Assembly: GCA_027459565.1 (NCBI GenBank) | Contig: DAIDIA010000293.1 | Span: 1-13,019, forward strand | Length of the DNA: 13,019 nt | Direction: 5' to 3' | Source: Acidimicrobiaceae bacterium | GTDB taxonomy: Bacteria > Actinomycetota > Acidimicrobiia > Acidimicrobiales > Bog-793 | In this document: piece after piece, positions 1 to 6,173 of the stretch | Numbering within the stretch: the stretch's first letter is position 1 | Layout: every line of letters begins with the position of its first letter | The notes under the pieces: model-generated | What the model was told of the DNA's origin: nothing | Database searches by the model: none | Seen by the model: the letters and a program-made list of their open reading frames with translations, nothing else | Made by a program: the position numbers and the translations under genes

Positions 1-272
1 ATGAGTATGTTACTCGCTCTAAATGCGCATGTTGTATTCTCGTTATGAGTATCTTAGGCGCTTGTAACTGAGAGCTTCGTACCGAGCGGCCAATCCATTT
101 CGACATCACTCGAGGAGCTCGAAAACTATCGGGGAGAGCAATTCTCACCCCGCGTGCGCGATCCGTGCGCGATCTCCTTGCAACTGGGTGCGATTTGACG
201 CGACCGACTGTGACTCTCTGCGTCTCTGAACAGGTATGTCTCGAATTGGTGCAGGTCAAAAAGTGGCCAGGT
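1..272. other. Left flank without a recognisable gene
   Basis: I see no credible gene here. An imperfect stem-loop lies at 130-152: CGGGG pairs with CCCCG, then an A/A mismatch, then GAG pairs with CTC around a 5-nt loop. A perfect 11-bp tandem repeat, CGTGCGCGATC twice, follows at 153-174. The stem has no T-run after it, so it is not a standard intrinsic terminator. No 5' half of a tRNA can be found directly before the tRNA-like 3' fragment that starts near 273. Confidence 0.4.
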
Positions 273-322
273 TCAAGTTCGCAACGTGGAAGTCGGCGGT
301 TCGAGTCCGCTCACCTCCACCA
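273..322 (+). pseudogene. 3' half of a tRNA-Ala(CGC), att-like scar
   Basis: The segment reads as the 3' half of a tRNA. It has an anticodon loop TTCGCAA (278-284, anticodon CGC at 280-282), anticodon 3' strand CGTGG, a 5-nt variable loop, T-stem GGCGG / CCGCT around a TTCGAGT T-loop (295-311), acceptor strand CACCTCC (312-318), discriminator A and CCA (320-322). The T at acceptor position 70 would give the G3:U70 pair that identifies tRNA-Ala. The upstream bases give no matching GGGGGTG acceptor strand or D-arm, and the anticodon 5' strand TCAAG pairs imperfectly. A tRNA 3' half without its 5' half is the usual product of an element integrating into a tRNA gene. It is probably not a working tRNA. 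Confidence 0.7.
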
Positions 323-442
323 CGTTTCCTCTGATCACATTGCGCAATTGACCGAACCTTAAAGGACACGCGCTCTACTACAGCGCATCGATTTGGCTCG
401 TAAGTCACCTCGATCTGAGCAATTTTCGATTCACCCGATTCG

Positions 443-477
443 TGTTCGCGTATCACGATATGCGATACACTAGGGAT
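443..477 (+). promoter_or_regulatory. Promoter and operator of the CopG-MazF module
   Basis: A TANNNT -10 hexamer, TACACT (466-471), ends six bases before the ATG at 478. Transcription would then begin at or next to the start codon, a leaderless mRNA as is common in actinomycetes; no Shine-Dalgarno sequence is present. An imperfect inverted repeat, TATCAC-GATAT-GCGATA (451-467, five of six positions paired), overlaps the -10 and is a candidate operator for the ribbon-helix-helix antitoxin. The -35 is weak. Confidence 0.45.
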
Positions 478-717
478 ATGGCACGAGCAATCTCCGTCCG
501 GTTGGACGATGACGCTGATCGGGCTCTTCGGACCCTCGAAGCGACTGGACTTAGCCAGTCGGAGGCGGTCCGCTCCGCGTTGCTTTCATCTGTTCATCAC
601 CTTCGCCGAAGTAAGGATTTGGCCGCTGAAGTCGCTGCCCTAGAGACAGATGACGAGGATAGAGCGGAGATGCTCGCTGTGGCTGAACTCATGGAGTCAC
701 TTCGTGCTTCGGGGTGA
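478..717 (+). CDS. CopG/RHH-family antitoxin
   Basis: This is a 79-residue protein that starts ARAISVRLDDDADRAL. Residues 2-9 form the beta-strand that enters the DNA major groove in ribbon-helix-helix proteins, and residues about 11-23 and 26-40 form the two helices. The acidic, alternating C-terminal half (about 45-79) is the usual toxin-wrapping tail. The ATG at 478 is preferred over an upstream ATG at 442 because the domain begins there and the -10 lies six bases before it. The stop at 717 overlaps the MazF start by 14 bp, as expected for a translationally coupled TA operon. It should neutralise the toxin and repress its own promoter. The family call is firm; the partner follows from the overlap. 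Confidence 0.85.
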   Translation: MARAISVRLDDDADRALRTLEATGLSQSEAVRSALLSSVHHLRRSKDLAAEVAALETDDEDRAEMLAVAELMESLRASG

Positions 718-1021
718 CGTCCATCGATTCCGGTTACCTCCAGGCGTTGGGCACGAACAGCACGGTGATCGTTTCGCCATCGTGGTACAGGCCGATGAAT
801 TCCTGCCGCGCTCGGTCGTTGTTGTCGCACCGACCTCGAGAAGTGCTCGTGCTGCTTCTTTTCGGCCCGAAGCACAAATTGAGGGTGAATCCACGCGAGT
901 GCTCGTTGAACAACTCGGCGCGGTCGATTTACAGCGACTTGGCAAACTTGTAGGCCACCTGACGCACGCCGAGATGTGGAGCGTGGACGAAGCGCTGATA
1001 GATATTCTCGGATTGCACTGA
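704..1021 (+). CDS. MazF/PemK-family endoribonuclease toxin
   Basis: The family cleaves single-stranded mRNA at short sequence motifs to arrest growth. From the GTG at 704 the protein is 105 residues, typical for MazF, and begins with the family's 'M-x-RGDV' entry (LRGDVHRFRL). The PxxGxExxxxR block is present as PPGVGHEQHGDR, which supplies the catalytic-type Arg23. APTS supplies Thr44/Ser45 at the end of the next strand. The C-terminal half keeps the LGAVDLQRLGKLVGHL and MWSVDEALIDILGL blocks. The GTG is chosen because GGAG (693-696) lies seven bases upstream and because the longer frame from 650 adds residues outside the fold. It overlaps the antitoxin end by 14 bp, which couples the two. 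All expected key residues are intact, so it may be active. Confidence 0.88.
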   Translation: MLRGDVHRFRLPPGVGHEQHGDRFAIVVQADEFLPRSVVVVAPTSRSARAASFRPEAQIEGESTRVLVEQLGAVDLQRLGKLVGHLTHAEMWSVDEALIDILGLH

Positions 1022-1250
1022 CATCAGTGTCTCGGCGGATGAATGACGTGTTGAACCAACCGTCTGATATGCGTCCGAACTGGGCGATATTGCTCGACCA
1101 CCTGGCGGGTGCATTCAATAATCGCTTTGAACCGTGAACGGTTCTTGTCTCGAGTCGCCTTTGGTACCACTCCTCGATCGATCGCGAGGACCGCAGAGCG
1201 CGCTCAATGACGAGCCTTAACAATTGGAATCTCAGTTCCGTAGACGAATA

Positions 1251-1284
1251 GAGCGCGGTTCGAGTACGTACCCCTCACCTCCAC
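1251..1284 (+). repeat. tRNA 3'-end-like repeat, copy B
   Basis: This copy matches copy C (2021-2054) at 31 of 34 positions. It shares two 11-mers in the same order with the tRNA-Ala 3' end near 296-320: GCGGTTCGAGT (1255-1265) and CTCACCTCCAC (1274-1284). Between them it has ACGTACCC where the tRNA fragment has CCG. It lies between the MazF module and the RelE module, in a 323-bp stretch (1022-1344) that otherwise holds no gene. Confidence 0.7.
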
Positions 1285-1344
1285 AAAATCAGATTTCGGG
1301 GATTGTGAGACTGGTCAAATATGACGTAGGTCAATCCTGGTGGA

Positions 1345-1641
1345 TCAAGACCGATACGCGTCTGCACGATGTCGAACCGCTGATACTTTCACGGTGCGCG
1401 TGACGTCTTCAATGAAGTACAGCACCCGATAGTCGCCGCGGCGCGCTGAGTACGCCGGTGCCAAGGGGGGTCCGAGTGGTTTCCCAACGCGCCTTGGATT
1501 CTCGAGCAACGGCCCGGTTATGAATGCGTACACCGCGTTCGCGATCTTTTCGGGTAGCACATCAGTGAGTGCCTTTGCTACCGAAGCGGCGACCAGGAGG
1601 TTGTAATTTTCGTTACTTGGCGTCGACACCACGCCCGGCAC
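1345..1641 (-). CDS. RelE/ParE-family toxin
   Basis: This is a 98-residue protein of RelE/ParE size. It has an N-terminal helical pair (about 17-41, VAKALTDVLPEKIANAVYAF) and then a basic strand region, KPLGPPLAPAYSARRGDYRVLYFIED (54-79). It ends in KVSAVRHRADAYR, the 'V..v.HR...Y' ending of RelE-type mRNA interferases. The Arg-rich positions (67, 68, 72, 90) and Tyr96 are in place, so the protein looks intact. The GTG at 1641 is chosen because GAGG lies nine bases upstream on this strand; two later GTG codons at 1632 and 1629 are alternatives. It overlaps the 3' end of the antitoxin gene by 29 bp. RelE members cut mRNA in the ribosome and ParE members target gyrase; the sequence fits RelE better. 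Confidence 0.85.
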   Translation of the reverse strand: MPGVVSTPSNENYNLLVAASVAKALTDVLPEKIANAVYAFITGPLLENPRRVGKPLGPPLAPAYSARRGDYRVLYFIEDVTRTVKVSAVRHRADAYRS

Positions 1642-1903
1642 TCGTCATTGCCTCGGCGAGCTGGTCAGCGTTGAGGACATCGCCTTCCGAGAGTGCTTGC
1701 ATGCCCTCTTGGTGGGCTAGAAGTAGCGTTGAGTCGGAGAGGACAGCAATCGTCTCGCGCATCGTGTCGTAGTCGTCGGCTCCCATGAGGACGGCAGCAC
1801 GATGTCCATTCTTCGTGATCTCGAATCGCTCGTGCGTTGAACTGGCTTCGTCAACCAATTTGGACAATTGGGCCCGAGCATCGGCGATTGGCAGGGTGGT
1901 CAT
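1613..1903 (-). CDS. Phd/YefM-family antitoxin
   Basis: This is a 96-residue protein with the YefM/Phd N-terminal DNA-binding fold: LPIADARAQLSKLVDEA, then RFEITKNGHRAAVLMGADDYDTM (about residues 27-48), then an acidic C-terminal tail that would bind the toxin. Start choice matters. A perfect TATAAT on this strand ends seven bases before the ATG at 1903, which fits a leaderless transcript starting there. An ATG at 1909 lies only one base from the -10, and a longer frame runs further upstream through the promoter. The gene is promoter-proximal and its 3' end overlaps the RelE-like toxin, the normal order for this TA class. It is expected to repress the module with the toxin as co-repressor. 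Confidence 0.85.
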   Translation of the reverse strand: MTTLPIADARAQLSKLVDEASSTHERFEITKNGHRAAVLMGADDYDTMRETIAVLSDSTLLLAHQEGMQALSEGDVLNADQLAEAMTSAGRGVDAK

Positions 1904-1923
1904 GTACATAATTATAGCGCTAT
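1902..1923 (-). promoter_or_regulatory. Promoter/operator of the YefM-RelE module
   Basis: On the minus strand the -10 is a perfect TATAAT (1916-1911), seven bases before the ATG at 1903. A perfect 10-bp palindrome, ATAGCGCTAT (1914-1923), overlaps the upstream edge of the -10. A second palindrome, ATGTACAT (1902-1909), covers the start and contains TGTACA, the core that E. coli YefM binds in its own operator. Together they suggest tight autorepression. Confidence 0.55.
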
Positions 1924-2020
1924 TTTGATTGAAGATGCGATCCGCGTTCTCATTGTGCTGCTCAAGGTTCACCACGTTTCCCTTCCTCAACTAGGGATAT
2001 TTCAGCGCCCTTTACAAACA

Positions 2021-2054
2021 AAGCGCGGTTCGGGTACGTACCCCTCACCTCTAC
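2021..2054 (+). repeat. tRNA 3'-end-like repeat, copy C
   Basis: Direct repeat of copy B (1251-1284), differing at three of 34 positions, 770 bp further on. One difference turns the centre into a perfect 12-bp palindrome, GGGTACGTACCC (2032-2043). It sits about 120 bp upstream of the start of the YefM-type gene on the opposite strand. It lies in a 444-bp gap (1904-2347) that holds no gene I can support. Confidence 0.7.
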
Positions 2055-2347
2055 CCCTCCACAGAACTGATCCAAGTCCACCTAGTCCCCGCCCAGACTT
2101 GCCCGCTTCACACGACCGCTATTGCCGCCGGCCACGAGTAACTGAGTCGTTCCGGAATCGCCGCATTCGTGATGGGCGTCCGCACTGTCGGCAAGTTGGG
2201 GTGTTCCAGTGTCGACGCCGCCTGAAAACTGAGCAGAACTAACGTTATTACGTCACCTCTCGTGATGAGTAACCGCAGGCTGTCAACTGAGAAAACCTTG
2301 CCGGTTTTTGTGGATTTCGGCAGGAATGCTACGAAAGGTAGGTCGGG

Positions 2348-3859
2348 ATGCGCAACACGAAGTTGCAGAGGTGGGCCACGCTCGCCGCTCTCAATCTTGT
2401 CGGCGCGGCTGTTGTTCTTGTCGCGAGTAGTGGGCCCGTGCTTGCCAGCACATCTCTCCAATCCGGTGCCCCCCCGTCTGTCGGTGGCATCTTCATAGCA
2501 CCAGTCAGCTCGACATCGGTCAGGGTAGACGCGCCGATCGATCCGAACGGCTCAGACACGACCTACATCGTCAACTTCGGTACCACTTCTGCCTATGGCT
2601 TGACAACGTCGCCGCAAGACGCGGGATCGGGAACGGCAATGATCACCGTGTCGGTGCGCCTCTCTGGTCTGCTACCTAACACGACCTACCATGTTGACCT
2701 CCAGGCGACGAATGCGGATGGCACTTCGTCGACTGGCGACAGCACCTTTGTCACGCGAGCGCCAGATGCACCAACCGTGTCCACCGTGTCCACCGTGCCG
2801 AAGCGAGGCTCGCTGCCGCCAGTGAGTCAGCCGACGCAGTCGCTGTCGGCACAGCTCGTTCGAGTCGCCGTCACGAATCCCGCAGGGTTGTTCGATGGAC
2901 TGTCCGGAATTTCGTGCGCTTCGAGATTCTGCCTGGCTGTCGGATTCCAAGGGCAAACCGGCGGCACGGTCAGGCCACTCGTCGAGCGATGGACAGGAAG
3001 GTCATTTGCCGAATTCCCTTCGCCAACGTCGTCCGGTGCAACTCTGTATGCCGTCGCCTGCCTGAGCAGTGCAGATTGCATCGCAGTGGGGCGCGATGGG
3101 CACAACACCTACTCGGCGCGATGGACTGGGCACAGCTGGATCGTCGTGCCGACGCCGAGCCCCTCCACCGCGAATGGCGACATCTTGCGATCGGTGAGCT
3201 GCGTATCGGCGGTGAATTGCTGGGCCGCGGGTTATACCGACGGTGCCACGGCGGATATGGCGATTCTGCTCGAGCACTGGAACGGAGATAGCTGGTCGGT
3301 CGTTGGCGCTCCTAGTCCGCACGCGACGGTTCTTAACGGAGTCAGTTGCGCGTCAGCGGCGAACTGCTGGGCCGTCGGCGCGTATGACGCGTTTCCCGGC
3401 GTCGGCTCCGTGCTTGCCGAACATTGGAATGGCAGCAGTTGGGCGATCGTCCCGTTATCGGGCCCTTCAGGATCCGCGGGAGAGTTCGATGTTATTTCCT
3501 GCCACCGATTGTCCACATGCTGGGCGAGTGGATCCGGCATAAGGAACAACTTCATGCTTCGCTATATGCGCGGCTCATGGCATGTAATCAATGATCCCTC
3601 GATTACGGCGACTGGCGTCTTGGCAGTTTCCTGCGGCTCCGTTAGAACATGTTGGTCTGTAGGGCCCGAACTCACAGCTGGATACTGGAATGGAAGAGCG
3701 TGGAATGTGGCGAAGCAGCCAACGTACATCGGCGGCGGCTTTACCAGCGTTGCCTGCCCCTCCGCGTCTGAGTGTCTCGCCGTTGGCATATTGGAGAACC
3801 GGGTGACCAATTCGACTGCGTCGCAGCGGGCAGTCGCGTACTTGGCGCGACCCACCTAG
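2348..3859 (+). CDS. Secreted FnIII plus seven-repeat Cys-pair propeller protein
   Basis: The protein has 503 residues. A signal peptide covers about 1-33, with a hydrophobic core and VLA|ST as likely cleavage site. A fibronectin-III-like domain follows (about 42-138, with the 'Y.v.FGTTSAYG' and 'GLLPNTTYHVDLQATNADGTS' elements), then a Ser/Thr/Pro linker (139-180). Next come seven repeats of the pattern 'SC.S...C.AVG ... W.G.SW ... P.PS', with Cys pairs at 190/195, 238/244, 285/291, 334/340, 385/391, 429/435 and 470/476. The repeats, about 40-50 residues each, fit a seven-bladed beta-propeller with one disulphide per blade; that fold is my inference. It probably acts outside the cell, bound to a polymer or protein. 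It has no catalytic motif and no membrane anchor. An A/G-rich stretch, GAAAGGTAGGTCGGG, precedes the ATG. It stands alone with no operon partner. Confidence 0.75.
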   Translation: MRNTKLQRWATLAALNLVGAAVVLVASSGPVLASTSLQSGAPPSVGGIFIAPVSSTSVRVDAPIDPNGSDTTYIVNFGTTSAYGLTTSPQDAGSGTAMITVSVRLSGLLPNTTYHVDLQATNADGTSSTGDSTFVTRAPDAPTVSTVSTVPKRGSLPPVSQPTQSLSAQLVRVAVTNPAGLFDGLSGISCASRFCLAVGFQGQTGGTVRPLVERWTGRSFAEFPSPTSSGATLYAVACLSSADCIAVGRDGHNTYSARWTGHSWIVVPTPSPSTANGDILRSVSCVSAVNCWAAGYTDGATADMAILLEHWNGDSWSVVGAPSPHATVLNGVSCASAANCWAVGAYDAFPGVGSVLAEHWNGSSWAIVPLSGPSGSAGEFDVISCHRLSTCWASGSGIRNNFMLRYMRGSWHVINDPSITATGVLAVSCGSVRTCWSVGPELTAGYWNGRAWNVAKQPTYIGGGFTSVACPSASECLAVGILENRVTNSTASQRAVAYLARPT

Positions 3860-4135
3860 TCACGATTGGTCCGGGACCCGACTGTGCGGACTTCGTCAAG
3901 GACGGCTTGCGCCCTGAGACCGTTTGCCACTATCTCGTCAGTAGGGCAAGAAGTCAACTAACAGGCGAGGTCGCACCCTCTTTGGAGAGGTCATCCGACA
4001 TCTTGGGGAGATCAATGGCGTTGACATGACGCGGAGCGTTTGGATCGGGTACGTCGCTCTCGTCCACCAGAAGTTTGAGACCGGCGCTACGGTGATCGGA
4101 ATGGGCCCAGCGGTATCGATCGAGGAGGGGTGTCT

Positions 4136-4726
4136 ATGGCGGGCCGGTTCGTGTATTGGATGAATGTTTCGCTCGATCTCTTTATCGAGCATGCGACCGG
4201 GGAACACGGAAGCATTGAGGGGCCCAGCTGGCCCCGTCTTGGCGAGCCGCTCCATCGCGAGTTCAACGCCCGCGCACGCGCGATGTCGATGGTGGTCGAG
4301 GGACGAATCGTCTATGAGATGATGGATCCCTTCTGGCCGAATGCTCGTACGGATGAGTCACTGCCCGATTACCTGCGCGAATTCGGCGAGATCTGGGCCG
4401 CCATCCCCAAGGTGCTCGTCTCGCGTACTCGCACGAAGGCTGAGCACAACACGCGCATCATCGGCGACGACGCGATCGAACAGCTTGCGGTTCTGCGGCA
4501 AGAGGCGGATGGCGATATCGGCATCGGTGGCGCGAACCTCGCCACGCAGGTACTTCGGGCGCACCTGCTTGACGAACTCATGCTGTTTACGCACCCGGTC
4601 GTCCTTGGCGCCGGACGCCCGCTCTTTGACACGCTCGACCAACCTCTCGAACTCGACCTCCTGGAACAGCGTTCATTGGACCAAGGCGTGACTATGCACC
4701 GCTACTCGGTGCGCGGAGCGCGCTAG
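4136..4726 (+). CDS. RibD C-terminal/dihydrofolate reductase-like protein
   Basis: This is a 196-residue stand-alone RibD_C (DHFR-like) domain of the YyaP/YwjB type. The N-terminal strand FVYWMNVSLDLFI resembles 'vs.SLDGyia'. The nucleotide-binding part reads GDIGIGGANLATQVLRAHLLDEL (127-148), giving the Gly-Gly NADPH loop. The family's 'P.vLG.G..LF' block follows as PVVLGAGRPLF (154-164). Such proteins are presumed NAD(P)H reductases of pterin-like or other small substrates; the substrate cannot be told from sequence. The ATG at 4136 is preferred over the GTG at 4130 because AGGAGGGG (4123-4130) is a strong Shine-Dalgarno that the GTG would overlap. The gene stands alone. The 276 bp before it hold no supported gene. 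Confidence 0.82.
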   Translation: MAGRFVYWMNVSLDLFIEHATGEHGSIEGPSWPRLGEPLHREFNARARAMSMVVEGRIVYEMMDPFWPNARTDESLPDYLREFGEIWAAIPKVLVSRTRTKAEHNTRIIGDDAIEQLAVLRQEADGDIGIGGANLATQVLRAHLLDELMLFTHPVVLGAGRPLFDTLDQPLELDLLEQRSLDQGVTMHRYSVRGAR

Positions 4727-4757
4727 CGTCTCCGCATCTCGCGCACATTGCGTCAGG

Positions 4758-4783
4758 TGAGGTCCTCGACTGAGGTCCTCGAC
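4758..4783. repeat. Perfect 13-bp tandem repeat
   Basis: TGAGGTCCTCGAC occurs twice without a gap (4758-4770 and 4771-4783), shortly after the RibD-C-like gene. Each unit contains the small inverted repeat GAGG-T-CCTC. Its role is unknown; it may be replication slippage or a weak regulatory or termination structure. Confidence 0.6.
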
Positions 4784-5626
4784 GCGCACCCGCGATAGCC
4801 CTGTCGCACGTTCGCACTGGGGCAATCCGATTGCGTCCGCGCGGAGGCGTCCGGTTCGACGAGGCAATCTCAGCATCCCGCTCGGCTCCTTCGTCGCACG
4901 TCGTGCATTTTTTGCTCGCGCCCATAACCGTTGTCGTCGACGTGGAGATGTTGTGCGTCAGACGACTGATCTTGTATCGGCTGAATGCACACTTCGGAAC
5001 TGTGCCAATCTTGTACGCCGTGAGTCGTCCGGCCGAGAGAGTTCAGATACAAATGACGCGCCGGAGGAGATTTCAAGGCAGCAGAGCGCAGACGGCGTCG
5101 ACAGATCGCGGATGGACCTCGATCGCCTTGCACCGAATTCGACAACCTTGGCATGAAGACGCACGCCGGTTCTCGCAATTTGCATCGCGCGCGATTTGGG
5201 CATCAGCGCGTTCTTCACTCCTCGGATCCTCAGGGAGTTGTCGTCGAATGGATCGTGAGAAGACGGGACCTCGATCAGGGCGCGTCCAAATTGGATGTAC
5301 ACGATGATGATCGCTTATGAATGTCAGAGAACCCTCTTGTGAATGACGTCCGCGAATCCTGGCGCGATCTCCCGCGACTGGTTGGGATTCGCTTTGCTTT
5401 TGAGTCGGAGCCCTCCGGTCTTATGCGGGTCAGGAGGCGGGCGAGGCTAAGTTCGAAACACCGAGGCCACCGATTCGAGACCGTTTGCCACCGGGTCGCT
5501 GTCAACAACGCTGCAACGGAACTGATGTGGAAGATCCGCGCCCTAGAGTCGAAATCTCGCGACCACACTTCTCCGCCTCGGCAGGTCGTGCGAGTGTTCG
5601 GCGTCACGGGCAAGTTGGAGGCGACG
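4784..5626. other. Gene-poor stretch
   Basis: Open frames exist on both strands, for example 4831-5307 and 5321-5692 forward, but they overlap each other, are rich in Arg and Ser, show no domain I recognise and lack good ribosome sites. I read the region as non-coding or decayed. One 15-bp sequence, GAGACCGTTTGCCAC (5477-5491), is repeated at 3916-3930. Confidence 0.5.
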
Positions 5627-6088
5627 CTAGCTGAGCACCTCGACCAGGAGTTCAAGGGAGCTGTGCAGCTGGGCGAAACGCTGTGGCCCTAAAATTTCTG
5701 CGATCCGCATCTGGGCTGCCTGCGCTTCGGAGTAGATCGTCTGCTCAAGCTGTCGTCCGAGAGGGGTGAGTCGGATCACGCGAACCCTTCCGTCGGCCGC
5801 ATCGGGCACGCGCTCGAGATACCCGCGCCGTTCCAGATGACCGAGAAGGTCGTTGACCGACTGTTTCGTTATCCCCAACTGTTCCGCAAGCTGGCTCGGA
5901 CGAAGTCCGTCAAGTCCGGGATGACGCCAGAGCGCGACATGCGCAGCGCTCAGATCGTCGTATCCGGCGATTGCGACGCCTGCCTGCAGCTGATCGCGGA
6001 CCCACTGCCAAACAACACGAAGCATGGCGCCGATATATCGGATTGGCTCGTCGCTCGGGTTGCCTCCCAGGAGGGAATCGCTTGACAT
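5627..6088 (-). CDS. MarR-family transcriptional regulator
   Basis: This is a 153-residue MarR-type regulator, normal length for the family. The N-terminal dimerisation helix covers about 14-42. The winged helix-turn-helix spans about 62-108, with GLRPSQLAEQLGITKQSVND carrying the turn, the recognition helix at about 73-86, and the wing DGRVRVIRLTPLG (99-111). A C-terminal dimerisation helix (about 112-152) follows. MarR proteins bind palindromes and are usually released by small aromatic or amphipathic ligands. The gene diverges from the cupin gene across 85 bp that contain TACGAT/ATCGTA half-sites, so it most likely represses itself and the cupin. The ATG at 6088 overlaps the cupin promoter's -35; Met22 is an alternative start. 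No Cys is present, so thiol-based sensing is unlikely. Confidence 0.88.
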   Translation of the reverse strand: MSSDSLLGGNPSDEPIRYIGAMLRVVWQWVRDQLQAGVAIAGYDDLSAAHVALWRHPGLDGLRPSQLAEQLGITKQSVNDLLGHLERRGYLERVPDAADGRVRVIRLTPLGRQLEQTIYSEAQAAQMRIAEILGPQRFAQLHSSLELLVEVLS

Positions 6089-6120
6089 AGTCGTAAGGTT
6101 ACCATACGATATTTATCGTA
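6082..6120 (+). promoter_or_regulatory. Cupin promoter with overlapping MarR operators
   Basis: TTGACA (6082-6087), 17 bases, then TACGAT (6105-6110) is a strong sigma-70-type promoter for the cupin gene. TACGAT-ATTT-ATCGTA (6105-6120) is a perfect 6-bp inverted repeat that includes the -10. A further half-site, TCGTA (6091-6095), pairs with TACGA (6105-6109) to form a second, wider inverted repeat around GGTTACC. A regulator bound here would block the -10 and probably also its own gene on the other strand. Confidence 0.65.
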
Positions 6121-6173
6121 AGGAAGCCTGACTACCTGACCCGGAGAAGCTCTCAAACCAGGAGGTTGGTGAC

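Noticed and set aside
256..456. 66-residue reverse frame with a GERTRTADF ending
   Set aside because: It is the antisense of the tRNA 3' half; this ending is a common false protein made from tRNA genes.
597..1223. 208-residue reverse frame across the MazF gene
   Set aside because: Antisense shadow of the CopG-MazF pair; Arg/Ser-rich with no domain, while the forward genes have clear family motifs.
1251..2054. Repeats B and C as integron attC sites or a CRISPR
   Set aside because: The conserved attC end motifs are not visible, and two widely spaced copies cannot be a CRISPR array.
2160..2242. Possible insertion-sequence end, because CGCCGCCTGAAAACTGAGC resembles some transposon termini
   Set aside because: No matching inverted end, target duplication or transposase remnant could be found; resemblance rests on memory only.
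3945..4160. Open forward frame just before the reductase (contains MTRSVWIGYVALVHQKFE)
   Set aside because: It has plausible codons but no good ribosome site, overlaps the reductase start, and matches no family I know.
5321..5692. 123-residue forward frame overlapping the MarR gene end
   Set aside because: Its 3' part is antisense to the well-supported MarR gene and its 5' part shows no recognisable domain.
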